A stretch of DNA of 24,772 bases from a virus, in the IMG/VR virus record IMGVR_UViG_3300009183_000347, positions 1 to 24,772 of that record, one strand, 5' to 3'. Within the stretch, counting starts at the first letter, position 1. Each line of letters starts with the position of its first letter. The notes beneath the pieces are model-generated. The model was not told the DNA's origin, ran no database searches, and saw only the letters and a program-made list of their open reading frames with translations. Both the position numbers and the translations under genes were made by a program. Of this stretch, positions 8,101 to 15,238 are shown in pieces.

Positions 8101-8802
8101 GTTGCCAACTGTGCTGGTATTGCCACTGGCATCAGCAGTTACTACATTGGCGCTGTTGATTGTTAATGTATTTGAAGTTGCACCGATAGTAACGTTACCA
8201 ATATAGATACTATTATTGGCTACATATAAACTTTTCCAAACATTGGTTGCACTACCTAAATTATATGTGGCATTGGCTGCTGGAACAATGTTTCCAGTTA
8301 GAACTATACCGGTACTACTCACTGTCAACACGTTGGCCGTGCCGGCGCTGCTGATAACAACGTTGGCATTTGAGAATACCGTTACATTGCTCGAGCCACC
8401 TGCGATCGAGTTGGCCATGTAGTTTTGTGTAAAGGTCAGGGCTGTGGTATTGATCGTAATAGGATCATCGGTGATCAGTTTCCACTGTGTATCAGCGTAA
8501 ATTACACCTTCAGTGACCATCACAATCATACCGGCTTCTATTTCACCGTTTTCGTTACCATCGCTTGTTCTTGCCCAGGTACCGTTTGAGCCGGATCCTA
8601 ACGTAGTTACATAGTATAATCCATTTTGACTGCCTGTAGTTTGACCTGTTACCAGAACACGGTCGCCAACACTAAGACTAACACCATCTACACTACTAGG
8701 GGCACCGCCGGTCAACGAAACACTGACTGTGGTCACTACTCTTGTAGACTGTTTGTAGTCTAAATTAAATATCTGCGCGGCACGTGGTTTGGTTAATCCC
8801 AT
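5176..8802 (-). CDS. Long repeat-rich tail fibre (1208 aa)
   Basis: The N-terminal 130 residues resemble a widespread fibre module: DGVSLSVGDRVLVTGQT, NGLYYV, an aromatic WARTSD, then IYADTQWKL. The shaft (about 150-1040) is Gly/Ser/Thr/Asn/Val-rich and has 19 copies of a 21-residue unit (SVTGTVTAASTVGGVITGSS type) in four arrays of 5, 3, 6 and 5, separated by unique segments. These include two near-identical blocks around NVVVFAxTGEYVTGLLSVTG. Regular Val/Ile spacing fits a trimeric beta-helix or beta-roll shaft, an inference. The C-terminal 160 residues are unique, with no YADLAE domain, and end NWRRVTDRAIVT. A terminator and then a GCTAAATA box precede the start. As a long fibre it would carry host recognition at its C-terminal tip. 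Confidence 0.9.
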   Translation of the reverse strand: MGLTKPRAAQIFNLDYKQSTRVVTTVSVSLTGGAPSSVDGVSLSVGDRVLVTGQTTGSQNGLYYVTTLGSGSNGTWARTSDGNENGEIEAGMIVMVTEGVIYADTQWKLITDDPITINTTALTFTQNYMANSIAGGSSNVTVFSNANVVISSAGTANVLTVSSTGIVLTGNIVPAANATYNLGSATNVWKSLYVANNSIYIGNVTIGATSNTLTINSANVVTADASGNTSTVGNITGGNILTSGIMSSTGNVTSGNILTGGLISATGNITGGNISATNHTGTTVSVTGTVTAASTVGGVITGTSASVTGTVTAASTVGGVITGSSSSVTGTVTAASTVGGVITGTSASVSGGVTAASVAGGVITGTSTSVTGSQTAASTVGGVITGSSLSASGNVTGGNVLTAGVVSATGNITANYFLGNVACASGIYASRIFNGTSEANIGASGGNANISIGGTSNVVVFATTGEYVTGLLSVTGNITSGNISATNHTGTNVSVTGTVTAASTVGGVITGSSSSVTGTQTAASTVGGVITGTSASLTGTVTAASTVGGVITGSSTSVTGNVTGGNVLTGGVVSATGNITGNYLLGNVFYANGITASKIYNGTSEANVGTSGGNANISIGGTSNVVVFASTGEYVTGLLSVTGNITSGNISATNHTGTNVSVTGTVTAASTVGGVITGSSSSVTGTATAASTVGGVITGSSSSVTGTVTAASTVGGVITGSSASVTGTVTAASTVGGVITGSSTSVTGTQTAASTVGGVITGSSASVSGTVTAASTVGGVITGSSSSVTGNVTGSNVVASTALTNGNITITGANIVSTGPTLTIDPNGSGGTDGNVIITGNLSVTGNVTYINSNNVTTNDLTINMANNAATAAAANGGGIGVGPAGSEYISLTYNSTSNIWVATNGLSSQGILSATGNITGGNISATNHTGTNVSVTGTVTTASTVGGVITGSSASVSGGVTAASLAGGVITGSSASVTGTVTAASTVGGVITGSSVSVTGTQTAASTVGGVITGSSTSVTGTTTAASIVGGVITGSSLSASGNVTGGNILGNGAGLSGINVFSNVTVTGGNSAVADSIADTLTLTAGTGISITVDPTTDTITIGTQGGSELFVDGADFGTVIEPVTVSEDLGLVTDAVTSQSDLDTIVTSGLLYPDQFVLPSYTTGTLPSSAIAGAMIYVTNETGGPVPAFGDGTNWRRVTDRAIVT
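5690..6006 (-). repeat. Array 4 of the 1208-aa fibre (5 units of 63 bp)
   Basis: Five tandem units of the 21-residue repeat, with variants AASLAGG and AASIVGG. The peptide is conserved while codons vary between units. Limits are approximate. Confidence 0.85.
6437..6832 (-). repeat. Array 3 of the 1208-aa fibre (6 units of 63 bp)
   Basis: Six tandem units, all AASTVGGVITGSS, differing at the residue after TG (T then V, A or Q) and at the final Ser/Ala/Thr. Limits are approximate. Confidence 0.85.
7132..7332 (-). repeat. Array 2 of the 1208-aa fibre (3 units of 63 bp)
   Basis: Three tandem units between the two copies of the NVVVFAxTGEYVTG block. Limits are approximate. Confidence 0.82.
7630..7962 (-). 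repeat. Array 1 of the 1208-aa fibre (5 units of 63 bp)
   Basis: Five tandem units including one AASVAGG variant, nearest the N-terminus. Limits are approximate. Confidence 0.85.
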
Positions 8803-8822
8803 TGTTTATCCATTAGTATCCA

Positions 8823-8832
8823 ATATTTAGCC
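8823..8832 (-). promoter_or_regulatory. Late-type promoter variant for the 1208-aa fibre gene
   Basis: GGCTAAATAT on the minus strand is identical over ten bases to the element before the 1139-aa gene. The core GCTAAATA ends 21 bases before the ATG at 8802. It abuts the preceding terminator. Confidence 0.5.
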
Positions 8833-8860
8833 AAAAAAAACAGGACTGCTTGGAGTCCTA
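8833..8860 (-). terminator. Rho-independent terminator after the GPGW pair
   Basis: Stem AGGACT/AGTCCT (8842-8847 with 8854-8859) and a 6-base loop, followed on the minus strand by G then eight T (8840-8833). Confidence 0.82.
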
Positions 8861-8883
8861 TTTTGGAGCAGTTATGTTATTCC

Positions 8884-9213
8884 TTAATATCCTTCAAAAG
8901 TATAAAATAACCCAGGTTGGAATAGGCCGCCGCTCACTATAGGATAAACTGAGTCAGCATCTTGTGGCACGCTGAGTACAGGAACAGTGGCAGTACCGCT
9001 GCCAAAATCACCGGTGGCTGTCCAATTTCCGTCATTGCCTGTGGCGGCAAAATAGTCCCAGTCTGTATTACCTCGGTTTAGCACAGCATAGAAAAATCCT
9101 TGGGCACCGGGACTACCAGTGACATTTTGCCCATTGGCTGTGACAAGAGTGGGGCCACCATCTATTGCCCATCCTGCGCCTATGCTCCATCCTGGTCCTA
9201 TTGATACTGACAC
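8884..9213 (-). CDS. GPGW-motif small protein, copy 2 (109 aa)
   Basis: A 109-residue protein starting MSVSIGPGWSIGAGWAID and ending LFQPGLFYTFEGY. It has the same length, the same opening GPGWSIGxGW motif and the same ending (FYTFxG) as the gene just upstream, so the two are diverged tandem paralogs. The composition (Gly, Trp, Ser, Thr, Phe; almost no Lys) suits a small beta-structured virion or fibre-tip protein. No family is recognised. It starts 3 bases after the stop of copy 1 and is followed by a terminator. Its placement between two long fibre genes suggests an accessory fibre subunit or adhesin; this is inference. Confidence 0.8.
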   Translation of the reverse strand: MSVSIGPGWSIGAGWAIDGGPTLVTANGQNVTGSPGAQGFFYAVLNRGNTDWDYFAATGNDGNWTATGDFGSGTATVPVLSVPQDADSVYPIVSGGLFQPGLFYTFEGY

Positions 9214-9216
9214 TAA

Positions 9217-9546
9217 TTATACGCCTGTAAATGTGTAAAAATCACCGCTGGTAAAAGTTCCGCCAGTAATGGTAATTGTTTGATTGCCAGGATCGGTGCT
9301 GACCACAGTGGCACCAGGGATTTGATCTACCGTCCAGCCAGCTGCAACATTGTTTAAATTTGGTGTTCCGGTTAACGTGCTCCACCCTCCGCCAACGAAG
9401 AAAAATCCAGTGGTACTACCAGGAGGGGCTTCTACGTCCTGAATAGAGGGTGTTGTTGTTTGGCCTTCATAATTGCCTACACCTATTTTCCATCCTGGTC
9501 CTATTGACCACCCTGGGCCTATTGTTACGTTTGTCGGTAATGCCAT
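9217..9546 (-). CDS. GPGW-motif small protein, copy 1 (109 aa)
   Basis: A 109-residue protein starting MALPTNVTIGPGWSIGPGWK, then a Gly/Thr/Pro-rich body with FFFVGGGWSTL and an end GDFYTFTGV. It is a paralog of the following gene. An AGGT ribosome binding site lies about 10 bases before the ATG. The gene follows the terminator of the 1802-aa fibre and no separate promoter is visible in the 65 bases between, so expression may rely on read-through. Repeated GPGW and GGGW suggest tight turns displaying aromatic side chains, as in carbohydrate-binding tips, but the function is unknown. Confidence 0.8.
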   Translation of the reverse strand: MALPTNVTIGPGWSIGPGWKIGVGNYEGQTTTPSIQDVEAPPGSTTGFFFVGGGWSTLTGTPNLNNVAAGWTVDQIPGATVVSTDPGNQTITITGGTFTSGDFYTFTGV

Positions 9547-9569
9547 AATATTCTACCTATCCAATAAAA

Positions 9570-9594
9570 AGATAGGGTCCGTCGGACCCTATCT
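9570..9594 (-). terminator. Rho-independent terminator after the 1802-aa fibre gene
   Basis: A perfect 11-bp stem (9570-9580 with 9584-9594), loop of three bases, followed on the minus strand by TTTT. It lies 18 bases past the stop codon. Confidence 0.92.
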
Positions 9595-9611
9595 GTTACA
9601 GTGTTAACTGT

Positions 9612-12600
9612 TTAGAAGCGTCCTACTACCACTTCAATTGTGCCTTCTGCACCGTCAAAGTCTTCCAGTGCTTTACCAATCACTGAGCCAACCTTTGGAT
9701 CTACACTTGACTGTGCGCGACCCAAGCCTGCTGCCACCATCAAGTCACCCTTGCGGACTGGTCCAACCACTAGTGTTGGCACACGACCTGTCAATGCCAC
9801 TGTGGCCACATGCTCGGCTTCTAATCCGCTATTCATGGTGTAACTTGGATTGGTACTCACTACACCAGCTACTTTGGTATCACCGGCTACAGCGTTGACT
9901 GTGACTTCTGCTGTGCCACCAAATATGACCACTGTGCCCGGTGCGTATTCTGCATCAGCTGTGTATTTCTCTGCCAAGTCAGCATATTGAGCTGAAGTTG
10001 CTTTGGCAAACACAGTGTTGAAGTAGTTTGCTGAACTACCAATATTGCCCACGGCATTACCGTTGGCGTTGATGATATTACCTAATGTAACATTACCAGT
10101 ACCCAATGTTACACCACCTGTGGAAAATACTGCCACATTACTTGTTCCACCAACGCTCACAGTTACGTTGCCGCCTGAACTGACAACTTTGGCATTTGAT
10201 GTGCCGCTTACTATTTGAGTAGCATCAATACCAGTCAACTGACTACCGTTACCAAGAATGTAACTTCCACTAATATTGCCAGTGCCAGTTACATTGCCAG
10301 CCACACTCAAACCACTGGCACTGCTAAATGCAGCTATTGCAGTAGGAGTTATAGAATTTGTAGCTGTTGTGAAAATTGCTACATTGGTAGCACGGCTGGT
10401 ATCAGTAAAGGCCTCTGCGGCCACAACGTCAACTCGACCAGTTGATGCATTACCAAACTGTAAGGTTCCGCTACTGAATCCACGTCCGGTAAACTGAGCA
10501 ATGGTATCTGCAGACTGTGTTTGTGTAGGACTGGCCGCAGTACCTCTGGCCGCACGTCCAGTAAACGCCACGTATGCAGCTGTACCAAACGTGTCTTGTG
10601 TGATACGAGTCTGTGTAGCATCTGCACCAACTATGTGCAAGTCTGTTCCCAAGGTAGTGCTGAAGCCAGTTAGCGTGTAGGTTGACGTTTGTGGGTTTGC
10701 CAAAATAGTAATTTCAGCATCTGGAGTAGCGGTACCTACACCAATACGGCCGGGTGTAGAAGTATCGGTGCCAGTGATAATGTTGCCAAATGCACTTACA
10801 ATACCACCAGTGATGATGTTACCACCAGTGATGTTACCTGCTACACTGCTTGAAGTAGTTGCACCGGCCAACACAGTTTGTCCGCCTGCTGGGTTGGTCA
10901 TCACAATTGCTGTGGCATTGGCACTGATTTGAGCATTGCCCAGATAGATTGTGCTGTTGCTCAAGTATAAATCTTTCCAACGCTGTGTTGCACTACCCAA
11001 GTTGTAGACAACGTTGCTCAAAGGCAGGATGTTGGCATTGGCAATCATGTCTGTTCTAGTAAACAGAGTCATAGGGTCATTGCTACCCACGTCAATATTC
11101 ACGTTGCCATTGGGTGTTGGTATTTGAACAGCACTGTTGCCATTTTGAATCTGGTTAGTGGCCACGTTACCAAGAATAGTAGCATTGCCTGATACATTCA
11201 AATCACCCACAACGTTGGCTATACCTGTTATGGTAACAATGTTATTGGTGTCACTGACTCCAACTGAAGCATTGGCACTTACGTTGGTCAAACTCAACAA
11301 GGTTGTTGTTGTGGTCAATGCACGAACATCAATCAAGTCGCCTGATGCAGGAGCTTCTGTAAATGTCAATGTCACGTTGGCCACACTGTAGGCCGAAGTT
11401 GGTATCTGTAACACACCGTTGATACTGACAATTGTTGCAGCTGTGGTTGACGCATTGGCCAATGTAAAGTCAACTGTTGCTCCGTCACCGTTGAACTGTT
11501 GATCAGTGATAACTGTAAACACTGTAGATCCAACACCTATCCAAGCACTGTTGTTGTATATTTCTATACTGTTGGTAGTGCTGTTGAACCGCAACATACC
11601 AGTAACACCTGTGGCCGGACGCTGACCTTGCGTACCAGCTGGTAACAAGATTGAATTGGTACTGTTGAACGCTACAATAGCATTGACGGTCTGTGTGCTT
11701 GAACCAAAGCTGGCTGTGTTGGCGGTTGCATCAACAAAGAACACATTGGCGCCAGTTCCACTTACTGAGAAGTTGGTGTTGGCTCCGGCTCCGTTGATTT
11801 GTATTGTACCACCTGCGGCCAACATGTTAATAGCGTTGCCAGTAGTACCACCAACCACAATGTTACCAGCAATTACATTGCCGGTTATGACGTTGCTGGT
11901 AGCACCGGTACTGATATTACCAGTAGCACTAATCAACCCACCTGTTAACACATTGCCCAATGTGGCGTTGCCAGTAGCACTTACGGTTGTGCTATACACA
12001 TTACCATTGAAACTGACTGCGTCAACGTTGGCACCAACTGTGACTGTGTTTGATGTTTTGTTAAATGTGAATCCGCTGGTAGCGTTGGCTATTCCACTGT
12101 CATTGAATAGAATGTTGGTGTTGGCACCAGGAGAAGTAATATTACCAGAAACGTTACCAACAAAGTAGTTACCATACACGTTGCCAGTGGCACTTACGAT
12201 ACCACCAGTTAGGATGTTTCCACCAGTGATGTTACCAGAGCCACTGATTGCACCACCAGATCCACTTGTTACAAGATTTCCGGCTGTGACGTTGCCAGTT
12301 GCACTTACACTGGTACCTGTGATTACACCGCCCACTGTTGAAGCAGCAGTAGCGGTGCCAGTAACACTGACACTCGAACCAGTAATAATACCACCCACTG
12401 TGCTGGCTGCTGTAACAGTACCTGTAACACTGACTGTGGTTCCATATACGTTGCTGTTGGTATTGCCAGCATCTACGTTGCCAGTAACGCTAACTGAACT
12501 ACCTGTAATCACACCACCCACTGTTGATGCAGCAGTTTGTGTGCCAGTGACTGAACTAGAACTACCTGTAATCACACCACCCACTGTAGATGCAGCTGTT

Positions 12601-15020
12601 TGTGTGCCAGTGACACTAGAACTTGAACCGGTGATTACACCGCCCACTGTTGAAGCAGCTGTTTGTGTGCCAGTTACTGAACTGGAACTACCAGTGATCA
12701 CACCACCCACTGTTGAAGCGGCAGTAGCAGTGCCAGTAACACTGACACTTGATCCTGTAATCACGCCACCCACTGTGCTTGCAGCTGTGACTGTGCCTGT
12801 TACACTGACACTTGTTCCTGTGGCTGCACCAATGTTGGGTGTGGTCAATACAGCACCGGCTGGTATATATAACTGATTACTACCATTGATGCCAATTGTG
12901 GCATTGCCCGATGTATCATAAAGAACGTTGAACTGTGTTCCAGTAAGACTTAATGCGTTACCTGCTGTGTATTGACCTGCACCAGAGAACTGTACGAATA
13001 CAATTGCTGTTGTTCCCATAACTACTGGTGCATTGGTGGTACAGACCCATCCAGTATCAGCATAAATTGTACCGTCTTGAACAAATGTAAACGCACTTGG
13101 AACTTCAGCAGCCTGGTTCATATCTGTGGCACGGGTCAATACTGTGGCACTGGTATAGGTGTAGATACCGTTGTTTGCTTGTGTTGCTTCGTTCTTGACC
13201 AACACACGAGTGCCAACTGTGGCAATATTTACACCGTCAATTGTGGTGTATGTACCAGTTGTGGTCAATGTGGCACCCACACCCGCGGTACCGTTGTTGT
13301 ATGTTATTACACCACCAGAAAGATTGGCCAATGTGTTACCGGTCGCAGCCAACACAGGTGCCTTGGGACTAAGACCTTGTGCCACACTGTCAACATAGAA
13401 TTTGGTTGCGGCATCTTGGTCGGCCACTGGATCTGCTAAATTGTTGATCCATCTGCTGTTCATACCCACGTTGCCGGTAGGATTTAAACTGATTGTTTGA
13501 GCACTAATTGTAAGTGTTGTGTTTGCAGTGGTACTGTAAATGTAATCAGTAATGACATTACCGCCTGTTACGTTGCCACTAACACTGACACTTGTACCAG
13601 TAATAACGCCACCCACAGTGCTAGCGGCAGTTTGTGTGCCAGTGACACTCGAACTTGAGCCAGTGATCACACCACCTACAGTGCTGGCCGCTGTTTGTGT
13701 ACCAGTGACACTTGAACTTGAGCCAGTGATCACACCACCAACCGTACTGGCAGCTGTTTGTGTGCCAGTGACACTTGTGCTTGTGCCAGTGATAACTCCA
13801 CCTGCTACACTGGCTGCATCAACGCCACCTGTAACGCTGACTGAACTACCGGTGATAACACCACCCACTGTTGAAGCAGCAGTTTGTGTACCAGTGACAC
13901 TAGAACTTGAACCTGTAATTACACCACCAACCGTACTGGCAGCTGTTTGTGTGCCAGTTACTGAACTGGAACTACCAGTGATCACACCACCCACTGTGCT
14001 GGCAGCTGTTTGTGTGCCAGTGACACTGGTTGAAGTACCTGTAATGACTCCGCCTGCTACTGAGGCTGCATCAACGCCACCTGTAACGCTGACACTTGAG
14101 CCAGTTATGACTCCACCCACTGTGCTAGCGGCTGTTTGTGATCCGGTGACACTGGTACTTGAGCCAGTGATAACGCCGCCCACTGTGCTGGCTGCAGTTG
14201 CAGTGCCAGTGACACTGACATTTGTACCAGTTAAATTAGTTCCACTTACGTTGCCAGCATCAATGTTGCCGCCTGCACTGATCAATCCACCAGTTAATAA
14301 ATTACCGCCAGTGATGTTGCCACTAACACTTATACTTAAAGCACTAAATGATCCAGCGGTACTAATATTACCGAAGATACCATTGCCAGTTGCACTTACT
14401 TGTCCACCGGTTAATACATTGCCAAATGTGGCATTTCCTGTGCCTGATGTTATACCACCAGTTAAGATATTGCCGCCGGTGATGTTGCTGGTGGCACTCA
14501 CTGTGCCCGGAGTGGCCAAGTTGCCGCCGGTGATTGTGGCCGTAGCGTTGACAGCACCAATCAAGTTACCAACTAGACTTGTAGTGCCTTGAACTGTGGT
14601 ATTTCCACTGTGTAAGTTAGCATAGGTGGAGATGGTAAATGTTGTATTACTAACCGTAGTGCTACTCAGTGCTGTAACGAATTCTTTCTGGTCTTCTTTC
14701 CAGGCCAATACTGCAGATTGTTGACTGCCACGCAGGCCAATTGTACCAATGTCCAAAGTAGGAGTACCAACGGTCTGTCCGTCGGCTAGTGTGATCAACG
14801 GGTCTGCAATTAGTGTGTTAACTGTGTCAACGTTGGTTGTGGTACCCGAAACTGTCAAGTTACCCGTAATAGTCAAATCACTACCGTAGGTCAAATTGTT
14901 GGCAATTCGAGTGGCTGTAATCGAATATGGTTGTAATTTGGTTCCAGCGTTAATACCTACTATGGTATTACCGGCCGCGGCGTCGGTTACTTGATTGTTA
15001 TTAATTCTAGTTACGGCCAT
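9612..15020 (-). CDS. Giant modular tail fibre (1802 aa)
   Basis: The largest gene here. Modules in order: an N-terminal fibre-start domain (MAVTRINNNQVTD to about residue 130); a Gly/Ser/Thr shaft with ten 21-residue repeats (about 265-480); a globular fibre module at about 530-715 (DAATKFYVDSVAQGL, GTRVLVKNEAT, NGIYTY, YADTGWVC); a second shaft with seven repeats (about 735-905); a module at about 1127-1243 (GQRPATGVTGMLRFN, YNNSAWIG, FTEAPASGDLIDVRAL) shared with two other proteins here; further beta-rich spacer; and from about 1678 the YADLAE C-terminal domain shared with the 353-aa fibre. The start has a GGAG ribosome binding site 7 bases upstream. It is probably a long tail fibre. The C-terminal domain may aid trimerisation or be cleaved off; that is inference. 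Confidence 0.9.
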   Translation of the reverse strand: MAVTRINNNQVTDAAAGNTIVGINAGTKLQPYSITATRIANNLTYGSDLTITGNLTVSGTTTNVDTVNTLIADPLITLADGQTVGTPTLDIGTIGLRGSQQSAVLAWKEDQKEFVTALSSTTVSNTTFTISTYANLHSGNTTVQGTTSLVGNLIGAVNATATITGGNLATPGTVSATSNITGGNILTGGITSGTGNATFGNVLTGGQVSATGNGIFGNISTAGSFSALSISVSGNITGGNLLTGGLISAGGNIDAGNVSGTNLTGTNVSVTGTATAASTVGGVITGSSTSVTGSQTAASTVGGVITGSSVSVTGGVDAASVAGGVITGTSTSVTGTQTAASTVGGVITGSSSSVTGTQTAASTVGGVITGSSSSVTGTQTAASTVGGVITGSSVSVTGGVDAASVAGGVITGTSTSVTGTQTAASTVGGVITGSSSSVTGTQTAASTVGGVITGSSSSVTGTQTAASTVGGVITGTSVSVSGNVTGGNVITDYIYSTTANTTLTISAQTISLNPTGNVGMNSRWINNLADPVADQDAATKFYVDSVAQGLSPKAPVLAATGNTLANLSGGVITYNNGTAGVGATLTTTGTYTTIDGVNIATVGTRVLVKNEATQANNGIYTYTSATVLTRATDMNQAAEVPSAFTFVQDGTIYADTGWVCTTNAPVVMGTTAIVFVQFSGAGQYTAGNALSLTGTQFNVLYDTSGNATIGINGSNQLYIPAGAVLTTPNIGAATGTSVSVTGTVTAASTVGGVITGSSVSVTGTATAASTVGGVITGSSSSVTGTQTAASTVGGVITGSSSSVTGTQTAASTVGGVITGSSSSVTGTQTAASTVGGVITGSSVSVTGNVDAGNTNSNVYGTTVSVTGTVTAASTVGGIITGSSVSVTGTATAASTVGGVITGTSVSATGNVTAGNLVTSGSGGAISGSGNITGGNILTGGIVSATGNVYGNYFVGNVSGNITSPGANTNILFNDSGIANATSGFTFNKTSNTVTVGANVDAVSFNGNVYSTTVSATGNATLGNVLTGGLISATGNISTGATSNVITGNVIAGNIVVGGTTGNAINMLAAGGTIQINGAGANTNFSVSGTGANVFFVDATANTASFGSSTQTVNAIVAFNSTNSILLPAGTQGQRPATGVTGMLRFNSTTNSIEIYNNSAWIGVGSTVFTVITDQQFNGDGATVDFTLANASTTAATIVSINGVLQIPTSAYSVANVTLTFTEAPASGDLIDVRALTTTTTLLSLTNVSANASVGVSDTNNIVTITGIANVVGDLNVSGNATILGNVATNQIQNGNSAVQIPTPNGNVNIDVGSNDPMTLFTRTDMIANANILPLSNVVYNLGSATQRWKDLYLSNSTIYLGNAQISANATAIVMTNPAGGQTVLAGATTSSSVAGNITGGNIITGGIVSAFGNIITGTDTSTPGRIGVGTATPDAEITILANPQTSTYTLTGFSTTLGTDLHIVGADATQTRITQDTFGTAAYVAFTGRAARGTAASPTQTQSADTIAQFTGRGFSSGTLQFGNASTGRVDVVAAEAFTDTSRATNVAIFTTATNSITPTAIAAFSSASGLSVAGNVTGTGNISGSYILGNGSQLTGIDATQIVSGTSNAKVVSSGGNVTVSVGGTSNVAVFSTGGVTLGTGNVTLGNIINANGNAVGNIGSSANYFNTVFAKATSAQYADLAEKYTADAEYAPGTVVIFGGTAEVTVNAVAGDTKVAGVVSTNPSYTMNSGLEAEHVATVALTGRVPTLVVGPVRKGDLMVAAGLGRAQSSVDPKVGSVIGKALEDFDGAEGTIEVVVGRF
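12300..12820 (-). repeat. Second repeat array of the 1802-aa fibre (7 units, interrupted)
   Basis: Five tandem 63-base units, one degenerate spacer (NVDAGNTNSNVYGTTVSV), then two more units. Limits are approximate. Confidence 0.84.
13580..14222 (-). repeat. First repeat array of the 1802-aa fibre (10 units)
   Basis: Ten tandem 63-base units. Units 3-6 and 7-10 form a higher-order duplication of 4 x 63 = 252 bases: the marker GCATCAACGCCACCTGTAAC occurs on the plus strand at 13816 and again at 14068. Limits are approximate. Confidence 0.86.
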
Positions 15021-15238
15021 TTTTTTCTCCAGTTGGCTTCTTTTTTACAGCACTTTCACTGCATTTGCAGTAAAATAATAAAGGTTTGTCGCTCTAATTT
15101 GGGCTATATGTTATTTACCATGGCCGTGAGAAAACGGTTCTCTGCGCCGATTATTCACTGCGGAGCTAATACTTGTCGAGAACTATAGGGGATTATAAAT
15201 TGTAGAATAACAATTGGTTGAACTGTTATTTAGCTTTT
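15021..15238 (-). other. Long leader of the 1802-aa gene with a possible fibre-gene relic
   Basis: This 218-base stretch has no convincing gene. It holds a GCTAAATA box at its upstream end, a short inverted repeat at 15209-15227, and at 15100-15156 a stretch resembling the end of the 1208-aa fibre gene plus its downstream spacer (about 5163-5214). In the matching frame it reads NNRRREPFSHGHGK then stop. Confidence 0.45.
15227..15234 (-). promoter_or_regulatory. Late-type promoter variant upstream of the 1802-aa fibre gene
   Basis: GCTAAATA on the minus strand, the same octamer as before the 1139- and 1208-aa genes. It lies just after the 344-aa gene stop and would give a leader of about 200 bases. 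Confidence 0.4.

Noticed and set aside
5690-14222. CRISPR array or satellite, suggested by regular 63-base repeats
   Set aside because: The units are in-frame coding repeats of 21 codons without unique spacers. Variation is mostly at synonymous positions.
4524-14592. Many long plus-strand open frames opposite the fibre genes, rich in Pro/Val/Thr (VPVTLELDPVITPPTVLAAV style)
   Set aside because: They are the exact antisense of the 21-residue repeats and of Gly/Thr/Ala/Val codons, whose complements rarely make stops. They lack ribosome binding sites, and their periodicity follows the sense repeats.
15121-15188. Short plus-strand frame reading MAVRKRFSAPIIHCGANTC
   Set aside because: It has no ribosome binding site and no family. 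The DNA is better explained as the complement of a fibre-gene end relic.
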